NCBI GenBank assembly: GCA_017381395.1
Contig: JAFOCH010000157.1
Coordinates: 1-11,613 of the forward strand
DNA: 11,613 nucleotides
Direction: 5' to 3'
Origin: Clostridia bacterium
GTDB taxonomy: Bacteria > Bacillota > Clostridia > Oscillospirales > Acutalibacteraceae
Each line of letters begins with the position of its first letter. Position 1 is the stretch's first letter. The notes below the pieces were generated by a model. The model did no database searches and had not been told where the DNA came from. It saw only the letters and a program-made list of their open reading frames with translations. Of the stretch, positions 1 to 6,076 are shown piece by piece. The translations under genes were made by a program, and so were the position numbers.

Positions 1-14
1 GGAGGAAATAGTAA

Positions 15-248
15 ATGGAAGAATTATTGGTTACTATTGCTCGTGGCCTCGTAAAATGCCCCGACCAAGTAACCGTTTCGGTTGACGAGCCCGACCAGGA
101 CGGAACAATCGTGTATCACTTGCACGTTGCAGCCGACGATATGGGTCGCGTCATTGGAAAGCAGGGACGCATTGCGAAGGAAATTCGTACACTCATGCGC
201 TCTGTTGCCAACCGCAACGGCCAAAAAATCATGGTTGAAATCGATTAA
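15..248 (+). CDS. khpA: KhpA-type KH-domain RNA-binding protein
   Basis: Small single-KH-domain RNA-binding protein of 77 residues, the usual size for the KhpA (YlqC) family. It shows the nucleic-acid-binding GxxG loop as GKQG at residues 48-51 within GRVIGKQGR, followed by the helix that normally carries the RNA-facing surface. In Firmicutes, KhpA partners with KhpB/Jag and affects cell elongation and division through RNA binding; that role is family knowledge, not visible here. The ATG is preceded by a perfect GGAGG at the very start of the window (1-5), nine bases upstream. Its position just ahead of rimM and trmD matches the common rpsP-khpA-rimM-trmD order; rpsP would lie left of the window. 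A strong hairpin with a T-run follows it, so transcription may partly stop before rimM. Confidence 0.95.
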   Translation: MEELLVTIARGLVKCPDQVTVSVDEPDQDGTIVYHLHVAADDMGRVIGKQGRIAKEIRTLMRSVANRNGQKIMVEID

Positions 249-280
249 TTCTTTTCAACCGAGATAACAAAAAACAAAGG

Positions 281-308
281 GGCAGACGCATTATTGTCTG
301 CCTTTTTT
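281..308 (+). terminator. Intrinsic terminator-like hairpin between khpA and rimM
   Basis: Perfect 7-bp stem GGCAGAC (281-287) / GTCTGCC (296-302) with an 8-nt loop, followed directly by six T residues (303-308) and preceded by an A-rich run. This is a textbook Rho-independent terminator. Only 39 bases separate it from rimM and no clear promoter lies between, so it probably works as a partial terminator or attenuator within the operon. Confidence 0.8.
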
Positions 309-347
309 GTTTAAACCAAAAAAATAACTAAAAATAGGAGCTAAATT

Positions 348-863
348 ATGCTCAAAAAATATATAGAAGCAGGAAAAATCACCGGAACTCACGGAATAAG
401 AGGGGAGATGCGCCTCGATACTTGGTGCGATTCACCCGAATTTATGACTCGGTTTAAGACGCTTTATTTAACCTCCAATGGAGAGGGAAAATGGACTAAG
501 GTTTCCTGCCGTCCGCACAAAAATATTGCGATTATAAAGGTGCCCGAAATCAACTCTGTCGAAGAAGCTGACGCGTTTAGGGGTAGGATTATTTACATCG
601 ACCGCGCCGATGCAAAGTTGCCGAAGGATAAGTATTTTGTCCAGGATTTGATTGGCATCACCGTTTTTGACGTCGATAGTGACAGATGCTATGGTAAAAT
701 TACAGACGTGTCTAAAACAGGCGCGAATGACGTGTGGCATATTACCAACGAAAGCGGAGAGTATTTAATTCCCGTCATCGACGACGTTGTAATTTCGGTC
801 GACATTGATAATCAAAAGGTGCAAATCCGCGCGTTAAAGGGGATTTTTGACGATGAAGATTGA
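348..863 (+). CDS. rimM: Ribosome maturation factor RimM
   Basis: RimM assists late assembly of the 30S subunit head by binding ribosomal protein S19 near the 3' major domain of 16S rRNA. The 171-residue product has the usual two-domain layout. The N-terminal RimM barrel covers about residues 5-85, with the hallmark GKITGTHGIRGE at 9-20 and VEEADAFRG at 71-79. The C-terminal PRC-type barrel begins at YFVQDLIG (96-103) and ends in the typical LKGIFD-like tail. The ATG is preceded by AGGAG at 336-340 with a 7-nt spacer. Its 3' end overlaps trmD by 11 nt, so the two are probably translationally coupled. Its own promoter is not obvious, and it probably depends on read-through of the upstream hairpin. 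Confidence 0.96.
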   Translation: MLKKYIEAGKITGTHGIRGEMRLDTWCDSPEFMTRFKTLYLTSNGEGKWTKVSCRPHKNIAIIKVPEINSVEEADAFRGRIIYIDRADAKLPKDKYFVQDLIGITVFDVDSDRCYGKITDVSKTGANDVWHITNESGEYLIPVIDDVVISVDIDNQKVQIRALKGIFDDED

Positions 864-1596
864 CATTATGACCTTGTTTCCCGATATGTGCAATGCTTTT
901 CTTAACGAGAGTATAATCGGCAGGGCAAAGCAGGCGGGAATTATCGACGTTGAATGTACCGACATTCGCCCTTTTACCGAAAACAAGCACGGAAAAACCG
1001 ACGATTACCCTTATGGTGGCGGTATGGGAATGGTTATGTCAGCCCAGCCGATTTATGATTGTTATAGGTCAATTTGCGAGAAAAGAGGGGACAAACCCCA
1101 CGTGATTTATATGTCGCCAAAGGGTAAGGTTCTGACCCAAAAGCGCGCCTACGAGCTGTCAAAAACCGATGGGTTTATCATTCTTTGCGGTCATTACGAG
1201 GGGGTTGACCAGCGCCTTCTTGACGAAATCGTTGATGAGGAAATCTCGATTGGCGATTACGTTTTAACGGGTGGCGAAATGCCTGCGCTGGTGCTTACCG
1301 ATGCCGTTTGCCGAATGATAAAGGGCGTTTTATCCGATGACGAGTGCTTTACGGAAGAAAGTCATTTTTCGGGATTGCTCGAATATCCGCAATACACCCG
1401 TCCTTTCGAGTGGCATGGCAAAGAGGTGCCCGAAATTTTAATGTCCGGCCATCATAAAAATATTGCAGATTGGCGTAGAAAAAAGATGCTGATGGAAACG
1501 GCGGACAAGCGTCCCGATATGCTTGACGGTGCAGATTTAACAGAAAAAGAGCGTTTGTTTGTAACAAATTATTTAAAGGATAATAATATAATTTAA
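853..1596 (+). CDS. trmD: tRNA (guanine-37-N1)-methyltransferase TrmD
   Basis: TrmD uses S-adenosylmethionine to methylate N1 of G37, next to the anticodon, which prevents +1 frameshifting. The 247-residue protein (about 255 in E. coli) carries the SPOUT trefoil-knot signatures: DDYPYGGGMGM (50-60), LCGHYEGVDQR (111-121), SIGDYVLTGGEMPAL (132-146), and the C-terminal YTRP and MSGHH segments. I chose the ATG at 853 (MKIDIMTLFP, the family N-terminus) over an in-frame TTG at 847; AAAGGGGA at 836-843 gives good spacing. The gene overlaps the end of rimM by 11 nt. By hand alignment to E. coli TrmD, the residue matching catalytic Asp169 appears to be Glu (in TEES before the GLLEYPQYTRP segment). 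rplS, the usual next gene, is absent here. Confidence 0.96.
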   Translation: MKIDIMTLFPDMCNAFLNESIIGRAKQAGIIDVECTDIRPFTENKHGKTDDYPYGGGMGMVMSAQPIYDCYRSICEKRGDKPHVIYMSPKGKVLTQKRAYELSKTDGFIILCGHYEGVDQRLLDEIVDEEISIGDYVLTGGEMPALVLTDAVCRMIKGVLSDDECFTEESHFSGLLEYPQYTRPFEWHGKEVPEILMSGHHKNIADWRRKKMLMETADKRPDMLDGADLTEKERLFVTNYLKDNNII

Positions 1597-1610
1597 GGTT
1601 AAATTAACCT
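1596..1610. repeat. Perfect inverted repeat at the trmD stop codon
   Basis: AGGTTAA, one central A, then TTAACCT: a 15-nt palindrome with 7-bp arms beginning on the last base of the trmD stop codon. Another TTAACC half-site lies at 1632-1637. There is no T-run right after it, and the one-base centre makes a poor RNA hairpin, so a DNA-level protein-binding site is as plausible as an RNA structure. Function unknown. Confidence 0.4.
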
Positions 1611-1641
1611 AATTTGACTTAATATTGTAACTTAACCCAAA

Positions 1642-1663
1642 TTTGTAGTGAAAGTTATACAAA
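1642..1663. repeat. Spaced inverted repeat in the trmD-HPr intergenic region
   Basis: TTTGTA (1642-1647) and TACAAA (1658-1663) form a perfect 6-bp inverted repeat with a 10-nt spacer, upstream of the HPr promoter. Such short repeats arise often by chance in AT-rich DNA, so any operator role is unproven. Confidence 0.25.
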
Positions 1664-1677
1664 ATCTCCCTTGCAAA

Positions 1678-1714
1678 TTCAGTCGAGATTTGTTGACACA
1701 ACTGAACTTTTTTT
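1678..1714 (+). terminator. Weak candidate terminator for the rimM-trmD transcript
   Basis: TTCAGT (1678-1683) and ACTGAA (1701-1706) can pair as a 6-bp stem around a 17-nt loop, followed by C and seven T residues (1707-1714). The stem is AT-rich and the loop large, so this is weak, but it is the only stem plus T-tract I see between trmD and the HPr promoter. Confidence 0.3.
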
Positions 1715-1720
1715 AAATCA

Positions 1721-1748
1721 TTGACCTATCGAATATTTGTGATATAAT
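1721..1748 (+). promoter_or_regulatory. Sigma-A-type promoter of the HPr gene
   Basis: The -35 box TTGACC (1721-1726), a 16-bp spacer and the -10 box TATAAT (1743-1748), with a TGA extended -10 at 1740-1742, make this the clearest promoter in the stretch. Transcription should begin near 1755, giving a leader of about 37 nt that contains the HPr ribosome binding site. A TTGACA at 1693-1698 lacks a good -10 at proper spacing. Confidence 0.75.
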
Positions 1749-1791
1749 ATCTAATGTAATTTTTAAAAAAGATTTTTAAGGAGCGATATTG

Positions 1792-2055
1792 ATGTATATT
1801 AAGGATGTCGTTGTTCAGAATAAGGTTGGGCTTCACGCTCGTCCGGCTACCTTCTTTATTCAGAAGGCTAACGAATTCAAGTCTTCCATTTGGGTAGAAA
1901 AAGAGGAACGTCGCGTAAATGCAAAGAGTCTCCTCGGTGTTCTTTCTCTCGGAATCATCGGTGGCACAGGTATCAAGATTATTGCTGACGGCGCTGATGA
2001 AGAATCAGCAGTTAACGATCTTGTCGCTCTCGTAGAATCAGGATTTGCTGAATAA
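1792..2055 (+). CDS. ptsH: HPr family phosphocarrier protein
   Basis: HPr relays phosphate from enzyme I to the sugar-specific EIIA proteins of the phosphotransferase system. In Firmicutes it is also phosphorylated on Ser46 by HPr kinase and then acts as CcpA co-repressor. The 87-residue product has the active-site histidine exactly at position 15 (GLHARPA, residues 13-19) and serine exactly at position 46 (NAKSLLGVLSLG, 43-54), so it has both sites, unlike Crh, which lacks His15. This numbering fits the ATG at 1792, served by AAGGAG at 1778-1783; an in-frame TTG at 1789 is less likely. The gene stands alone, with its own promoter and a strong terminator, and has no ptsI (enzyme I) beside it. 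Assignment to ptsH rather than another HPr paralogue is inferred from the intact sites. Confidence 0.93.
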   Translation: MYIKDVVVQNKVGLHARPATFFIQKANEFKSSIWVEKEERRVNAKSLLGVLSLGIIGGTGIKIIADGADEESAVNDLVALVESGFAE

Positions 2056-2069
2056 TTATTAAATTGATA

Positions 2070-2102
2070 AAAAGGTTCGTCGATTTTCGACGAACCTTTT
2101 TT
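2070..2102 (+). terminator. Strong intrinsic terminator of the HPr gene
   Basis: A 10-bp GC-containing stem, GGTTCGTCGA (2074-2083) / TCGACGAACC (2087-2096), has a 3-nt TTT loop and a six-T tail (2097-2102). The A-run before the stem means it could also terminate leftward transcription, giving iscU a second terminator. Confidence 0.93.
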
Positions 2103-2113
2103 ATGCTTAATAT

Positions 2114-2147
2114 AAAAAGCACCGCACAATGAAAATGCGGTGCTTTT
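2114..2147 (-). terminator. Intrinsic terminator of the nifS-iscU unit
   Basis: AAAAGCACCGCA (2115-2126) and TGCGGTGCTTTT (2136-2147) form a perfect 12-bp stem with a 9-nt loop. Read on the minus strand, it follows the iscU stop codon by about 10 nt and ends in a run of five U residues. It lies back to back with the HPr terminator, insulating the two convergent units. Confidence 0.88.
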
Positions 2148-2156
2148 ATCATTTAT

Positions 2157-2591
2157 TTATTCTTTTCCACATTCGCCGTCGTGGCAGCATTCGTGAATTT
2201 CGCCAACGATTAAGGTTGGGTCGATGCCCTGACGTGTGTAGTAGTCTGCAATAGCTGCCTTAATCGACTGCTCAGCGAGAACCGAACAGTGAATTTTGTG
2301 AGCGGGGAGACCGCCGAGTGCTTCTACAACTGCCTTGTTCGAAAGCTGTAATGCTTCCTCGATAGTGTGTCCCTTTATCATTTCGGTTGCAATCGAGCTT
2401 GTTGCAATTGCCGAGCCGCAACCGTACGTCTTAAACTTTACGTCGGTAATAACGTTGTTCTCGACCTTGATATACATTTTCATAATATCGCCGCATTTGG
2501 CGTTTCCAACCTCACCGATACCGTCAGCATCAGCGATTTCGCCGACGTTTCGCGGATTTGTGAAATGGTCCATAACGAGTTCTGTATACAT
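2157..2591 (-). CDS. iscU: IscU/NifU-like Fe-S cluster assembly scaffold
   Basis: The scaffold on which the neighbouring cysteine desulfurase builds [2Fe-2S] clusters before transfer to target proteins. The 144-residue product has the three conserved cluster cysteines: C33 in NAKCGD with the adjacent D35, C58 in YGCGSAIATSS, and C102 in LPAHKIHCS (an LPxxKxHC motif, as in IscU). It lacks the long SufU-type insertion. The start MYTELVMDHF at 2591 is the family N-terminus; a longer in-frame extension runs into nifS and was rejected. The ATG lies one base after the nifS stop, with AAGGGTGA within the nifS end as ribosome binding site, so the two are translationally coupled. An odd feature is the Cys/His-rich tail HECCHDGEC at 133-141, beyond the conserved domain. 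Some databases would label it nifU. Confidence 0.93.
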   Translation of the reverse strand: MYTELVMDHFTNPRNVGEIADADGIGEVGNAKCGDIMKMYIKVENNVITDVKFKTYGCGSAIATSSIATEMIKGHTIEEALQLSNKAVVEALGGLPAHKIHCSVLAEQSIKAAIADYYTRQGIDPTLIVGEIHECCHDGECGKE

Positions 2592-2592
2592 A

Positions 2593-3783
2593 TTATTCAC
2601 CCTTTTCTTCCTTTTTAATTCTTTCCCAGAGCGGAGACATTGCACGAAGCTTGTAGATTATTTCGGGCAAAACTTCGAGAATATAATCAACGTCTTCTAC
2701 TGTATTTTCGTCAGAAAATGAAATTCTGAGTGAGCCGTGAGCAATTTCGTGCGGTAGACCTATTGCAAGCAGAACGTGGCTCGGGTCGAGTGAACCCGAA
2801 GTACAAGCCGAGCCCGACGAAGCGCAAATTCCCTTGTTATCGAGCCAAAGGAGTAAGCTTTCGCCCTCGATTCCTTCAAAGCAAACGTTAGCACTTGCCG
2901 AAAGACGCTTTTCTCTGTCACCATTAAGACGTGAACACTCAATTTTGAGAGCGCCGTCGATAAATCTGTCACGGAGCATCTTTTTCTTTTCGTTTCTGGC
3001 GGCGATATTCTGTACAGCATCAGTGATTGCAACGCTAAGTCCAACAATACCTGCCGTGTTTTCGGTGCCTGCGCGTTTATTTCTTTCCTGAGCGCCGCCA
3101 TCGATAAGGTTTTCTATTCTGATTCCGTTGCGGCAGTAGAGTGCGCCAACACCCTTCGGTCCGTGAATTTTATGTGCCGAAAGTGACAGCATATCTATAT
3201 TCATATCAACAACGTTGATTTCTACGTTGCCGATTGCCTGTACTGCGTCGGTGTGAAAAATTATGCCCTTTTCACGACAAAAAGCACCGATTTCGGCAAT
3301 TGGCTGAATGGTACCGATTTCGTTATTTGCGAACATAATGGTTACGAGACCTGTATCCTCGCGTACTGCGTTTTTAAGCTCTTCAAGGCGAACAAGTCCG
3401 TCCTCGTGAACGTCGAGAAGGGTGATTTCAAATCCTTCCTTTTCGAGTGCATTGAGTGTATGAAGCACCGCGTGATGCTCAAATTTACTTGAAATAATAT
3501 GCTTTTTACCCTTTTTAGCGAGGATGCGAGCAGCGCCCTTAATTGCCCAGTTATCCGCCTCACTACCGCCGGATGTGAAATAAATTTCGTTTTCCTTGTT
3601 GGCACCCAGAGCGTTTGCGACAATTCTTCTTGCCTCGTCAATGGCAGCGTGTGCATTTTGACCGATTGAGTACAGACTAGAAGGATTACCGTAATTTTCG
3701 GTTAAATGGGGAAGCATTGCATCGAGCACGTTTTTTGATAATTTAGTTGTAGCCGAGTTATCGGCATAAACAAATCTATGCAA
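2593..3783 (-). CDS. nifS: Cysteine desulfurase, NifS/IscS family
   Basis: A pyridoxal-phosphate enzyme that converts cysteine to alanine and passes the sulfur, as a persulfide, to IscU and probably to tRNA thiolation enzymes. The 396-residue protein shows the class V aminotransferase layout: YADNSATT (6-13), TSGGSEADN (70-78), EHH with the cofactor-stacking His104, HTDAVQAIG (177-185), the PLP-binding Lys205 in SAHKIHGPKG, RAGTEN (237-242) and the sulfur-accepting Cys327 in SSGSACTSG. It begins with TTG: no in-frame ATG or GTG lies upstream before the promoter, AAGGAAGG lies about 10 nt ahead, and the product starts at the expected MHRFVYADNSATT. It has its own promoter and is followed after one base by iscU. 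No IscR-type repressor gene is adjacent. NifS versus IscS naming is uncertain. Confidence 0.95.
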   Translation of the reverse strand: MHRFVYADNSATTKLSKNVLDAMLPHLTENYGNPSSLYSIGQNAHAAIDEARRIVANALGANKENEIYFTSGGSEADNWAIKGAARILAKKGKKHIISSKFEHHAVLHTLNALEKEGFEITLLDVHEDGLVRLEELKNAVREDTGLVTIMFANNEIGTIQPIAEIGAFCREKGIIFHTDAVQAIGNVEINVVDMNIDMLSLSAHKIHGPKGVGALYCRNGIRIENLIDGGAQERNKRAGTENTAGIVGLSVAITDAVQNIAARNEKKKMLRDRFIDGALKIECSRLNGDREKRLSASANVCFEGIEGESLLLWLDNKGICASSGSACTSGSLDPSHVLLAIGLPHEIAHGSLRISFSDENTVEDVDYILEVLPEIIYKLRAMSPLWERIKKEEKGE

Positions 3784-3829
3784 TTTATGATTTCCTTCCT
3801 TTTGAAAGTAATATGTTTATAACAGATCT

Positions 3830-3858
3830 ATTATATTACTTAGTTTTTCCTTTTGCAA
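3830..3858 (-). promoter_or_regulatory. Promoter of the nifS-iscU unit
   Basis: On the minus strand, TTGCAA (3858-3853), a 17-bp spacer and a perfect TATAAT (3835-3830) form a sigma-A-type promoter. Transcription should start near 3823, leaving about 40 nt of leader with the AAGGAAGG ribosome binding site. An AT-rich inverted repeat lies immediately upstream of the -35. Confidence 0.75.
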
Positions 3859-3861
3859 CAG

Positions 3862-3887
3862 AATATATGAAAATAATTTCACATATT
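3862..3887. repeat. AT-rich imperfect inverted repeat upstream of the nifS promoter
   Basis: AATATATGAAA (3862-3872) and TTTCACATATT (3877-3887) pair over 11 positions with one mismatch around a 4-nt centre. It overlaps the rnhA stop codon and ends three bases before the nifS -35. No T-run follows in the direction of rnhA transcription, so it is not a standard terminator; an operator or mRNA 3'-end stem is possible. Confidence 0.4.
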
Positions 3888-4332
3888 ACTCATTATTTTT
3901 AAATTTTTGGTAATAATCTACGGCAAGAGTGTCACATCTTTCGTTTTCAGGATGACCTGCGTGGCCCTTAATCCAGTTGAAATTCACCTTATGTGTATCG
4001 AGAAGTACCAGTAATTTTTCCCACAAGTCAATGTTTAATGCAGGCTTTTTATCGGCTTTTTTCCATCCGTTTGCCTTCCACGAATATACCCATCTCTTTG
4101 CCACTGCGTCACATACGTATTTCGAGTCGGTAAAAAGCTCGATTTCGCACGGTTCTTTTAGCGCAGAAAGTCCCTCAATTACCGCAGTAAGCTCCATACG
4201 GTTGTTAGTAGTTTCCACTTCACCGCCGCAAAGCTCTTTTTCATGTCCGTTATATCTTAGAATGGCACCCCAGCCGCCCGGACCGGGATTTCCGGAACAG
4301 GCGCCATCGGTAAAAAGTTCAATCTTTTTCAT
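3886..4332 (-). CDS. rnhA: Ribonuclease HI
   Basis: RNase HI cuts the RNA strand of RNA-DNA hybrids, clearing R-loops and primer RNA. The 148-residue product is close to the E. coli length (155), and all catalytic residues are present: Asp9 (FTDGACSGNPGPGGWG), Glu47 (TTNNRMELTA), Asp69 (FTDSKYV), His124 (IKGHAGHPENERCD) and Asp134. The WVYSWKANGWKKADKKP segment (81-97) corresponds to the substrate-binding basic protrusion of type 1 enzymes. Its ATG overlaps the DUF2461 stop in the 4-nt ATGA arrangement, so it is probably translated by coupling as the last gene of a dusB-DUF2461-rnhA unit. I see no convincing terminator behind it before the nifS promoter. Confidence 0.96.
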   Translation of the reverse strand: MKKIELFTDGACSGNPGPGGWGAILRYNGHEKELCGGEVETTNNRMELTAVIEGLSALKEPCEIELFTDSKYVCDAVAKRWVYSWKANGWKKADKKPALNIDLWEKLLVLLDTHKVNFNWIKGHAGHPENERCDTLAVDYYQKFKNNE

Positions 4333-5024
4333 TTCATATTCTCCGAATTGAATTTTATAGTTACTTCATGTAAATAGGTGTAAAATTTAGCAAGGGATTT
4401 ATAATCTGTTTTGAGTAGAGCGAGTAGTTCCTCGGGTCTATCAAGCATTTCTATTTCGCTGTGCCTCTTGATTACGAAAATATCCTTTGAATCGTACCAC
4501 TTTTTAAGCTCACCCGTTACTCCCACGAGGTCGGCCTTCGACCTTTTGTAGCTATCGGTGTCGAGGGCAAATTTGTTTCGTTTAAGCTGCTTTATTGCTT
4601 CTAAAAATTTGTCGCTGTTATTCAGCAAGCAACCGCGGAAATATTCCATAAATGCAGGGGTAGCGCTTATTACTCCACAGCCATATTCAAACCCGTTTTG
4701 TTTGATTTCGAGCCACATCACAGCGGTGGGAAGCTGATTTTTAACGTGGCGAAACATAACCCATATATTCTCTCGATAAAGTGCCTTATCGCGGCTGAAT
4801 CGAGTGTCGCGACGTATTCGAGAAATACATCTGACGGGGTCAACAATAATGTCGGGATTTATCCTGTGCATCGTGTCGGTCAGGTCGATTACAAGCTGCC
4901 TGAGAGGCATAATAACGCCCTCTTTAATAGCTTCCTTGTTGTCCTCGTAGAAATCTTTATTATCATTAAATCGGTTAATTGCGAGCAGAAATAAATCGTC
5001 GCTTTTTATACCGTTAAAATTCAT
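4329..5024 (-). CDS. DUF2461 family protein, function unknown
   Basis: I recognise a DUF2461-type protein of 231 residues, a normal length for the family, from the central signature ISRIRRDTRFSRDK (67-80) followed by YRENIW, and from the N-terminal start typical of the family (FNGI...DLFLLAINRFNDNKDFYEDNK). No biochemical function is established to my knowledge. The protein is rich in charged residues and has no signal peptide or membrane segment, so it is probably cytoplasmic. The ATG directly follows the dusB stop codon (TAAATG) and its ribosome binding site AAGGAG lies inside the dusB end. Its own stop overlaps the rnhA start by 4 nt. This tight packing suggests co-translation with tRNA-modifying and RNA-degrading enzymes, but a shared pathway is only inferred. 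Confidence 0.85.
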   Translation of the reverse strand: MNFNGIKSDDLFLLAINRFNDNKDFYEDNKEAIKEGVIMPLRQLVIDLTDTMHRINPDIIVDPVRCISRIRRDTRFSRDKALYRENIWVMFRHVKNQLPTAVMWLEIKQNGFEYGCGVISATPAFMEYFRGCLLNNSDKFLEAIKQLKRNKFALDTDSYKRSKADLVGVTGELKKWYDSKDIFVIKRHSEIEMLDRPEELLALLKTDYKSLAKFYTYLHEVTIKFNSENMK

Positions 5025-5990
5025 TTATTCATTCTCCTTACAAACCCTGAAACACAGTTCGTACAGCTGTTCCAGACTTGTTAATTGTCCGCATTCGTTG
5101 CGATATTTTGCCGCTCCTTTTATACCTTTCAGATACCACGCGGCGTGTTTTCGCATTTCGCGCATAGCATTGCTTTCACCCTTGTCCTCGACGGTAAGCT
5201 GAGACTGCTTAATAAGCACTCTCATTCTTTCACTGAGTGGTGGCTCGGGAATGGTGATTCCTTCATACATCCAGGCGTTGATTTGGCTAAAAATCCATGG
5301 TGAACCCATAGCCCCTCTGCCCACCATTACAAAGTCACAACCCGTATATTCATACATATTTGCGGCATCCTTTGCGGTATAAATGTCGCCGTTTCCAACG
5401 ACTGGAATGCTTACCGCATTTTTAACCTCTTTTATTATGTCCAGGTTAACGGGTGGTGCATACATTTGAGTTCGTGTTCTGCCGTGAACGGTTATAACCG
5501 ACGCACCTGCATCTTCGCATCTTTTGGCAAGTTCGGTTGCGTTAATTGTGCTTTCATCCCAACCCGCACGCATTTTTACCGTTACGGGTACCGATACGGC
5601 ATCTTTCACCGCCTTCACAATTTCGGCCGCAAGTACGGGGTCTTTCATCAGTGCGCTTCCGCCGCCGTTTGAAGCAACCTTTGGAGCAGGACAGCCCATG
5701 TTAATATCGACAAAATCGGGACTGAATTGCATTGCGCTTATTGCTGCCGTTGCCATGGTTTCGGGCTCGTTGCCAAAAAGTTGTAAGCCGACCGGTCGTT
5801 CACTTTCTATCATGTTCATCATGCCGAGCGACTTTTTATCATTCAAGCTGACCGCCTTTGAGCTGATAAGCTCGCTAACCGTATAAGCCGCACCAAATTC
5901 GCGACAAAGCCGTCTAAAACTGCGGTCGGCAACCCCTGCCATTGGAGCCAAAGCGGCATATCCATTTAATTCAATATCACCGATTTTCAC
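5025..5990 (-). CDS. dusB: tRNA-dihydrouridine synthase, DusB-like
   Basis: An FMN enzyme that uses NADPH to reduce specific uridines in tRNA to dihydrouridine. From the chosen start the product has 321 residues, with the TIM-barrel Dus motifs in order: LAPMAGVADRSF (14-25), VDINMGCPAPKV with catalytic Cys100, TVKMRAGW (137-144), ITVHGRTR (166-173), VVGNGDI (197-203) and VMVGRGAMGSPW (221-232), then the helical tRNA-binding tail. The frame opens at a GTG at 5999, but the GAGGTG ribosome binding site overlaps that codon. The in-frame GTG at 5990 has proper spacing and gives MKIGDIELNGYAALAPMAG, the usual N-terminus, so I prefer it. It is first gene of a dusB-DUF2461-rnhA unit. The B subtype is the usual name in Firmicutes but was not tested. 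Confidence 0.93.
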   Translation of the reverse strand: MKIGDIELNGYAALAPMAGVADRSFRRLCREFGAAYTVSELISSKAVSLNDKKSLGMMNMIESERPVGLQLFGNEPETMATAAISAMQFSPDFVDINMGCPAPKVASNGGGSALMKDPVLAAEIVKAVKDAVSVPVTVKMRAGWDESTINATELAKRCEDAGASVITVHGRTRTQMYAPPVNLDIIKEVKNAVSIPVVGNGDIYTAKDAANMYEYTGCDFVMVGRGAMGSPWIFSQINAWMYEGITIPEPPLSERMRVLIKQSQLTVEDKGESNAMREMRKHAAWYLKGIKGAAKYRNECGQLTSLEQLYELCFRVCKENE

Positions 5991-6011
5991 ATTCTTCACC
6001 TCAATTTTTTT

Positions 6012-6020
6012 ATTTTATCA
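6012..6020 (-). promoter_or_regulatory. Candidate extended -10 promoter of dusB
   Basis: On the minus strand, TGA followed by TAAAAT (6017-6012) forms an extended -10 with no good -35 at normal spacing. It would give a very short leader containing the GAGGTG site. An alternative -35, TTGTCA (6083-6078), shares bases with the rightward TTGACA but has only a poor -10 after it. Confidence 0.35.
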
Positions 6021-6076
6021 CAACACGACGCAAATTTCGAAGTAAATATATAATTTTTAAAATATAATTAGTAATA

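Noticed and set aside
468..740. Open frame of 90 codons on the minus strand inside rimM
   Set aside because: Lies fully within the well-supported rimM gene, has no recognisable motif, and is best explained as a shadow frame.
1693..1698. TTGACA as an alternative -35 for the HPr gene
   Set aside because: No acceptable -10 lies 16-18 bp downstream, and the TTGACC/TATAAT pair at 1721-1748 is better.
2070..2147. Two adjacent hairpins as a possible small RNA or repeat element
   Set aside because: Position, stems and T-tracts fit two back-to-back terminators of convergent genes; no promoter for a separate RNA was seen.
2335..2721. Plus-strand open frame of 128 codons across iscU and the end of nifS
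   Set aside because: Antisense to two clear genes; the hydrophobic product is what the reverse of charged coding sequence tends to give, and no ribosome binding site supports it.
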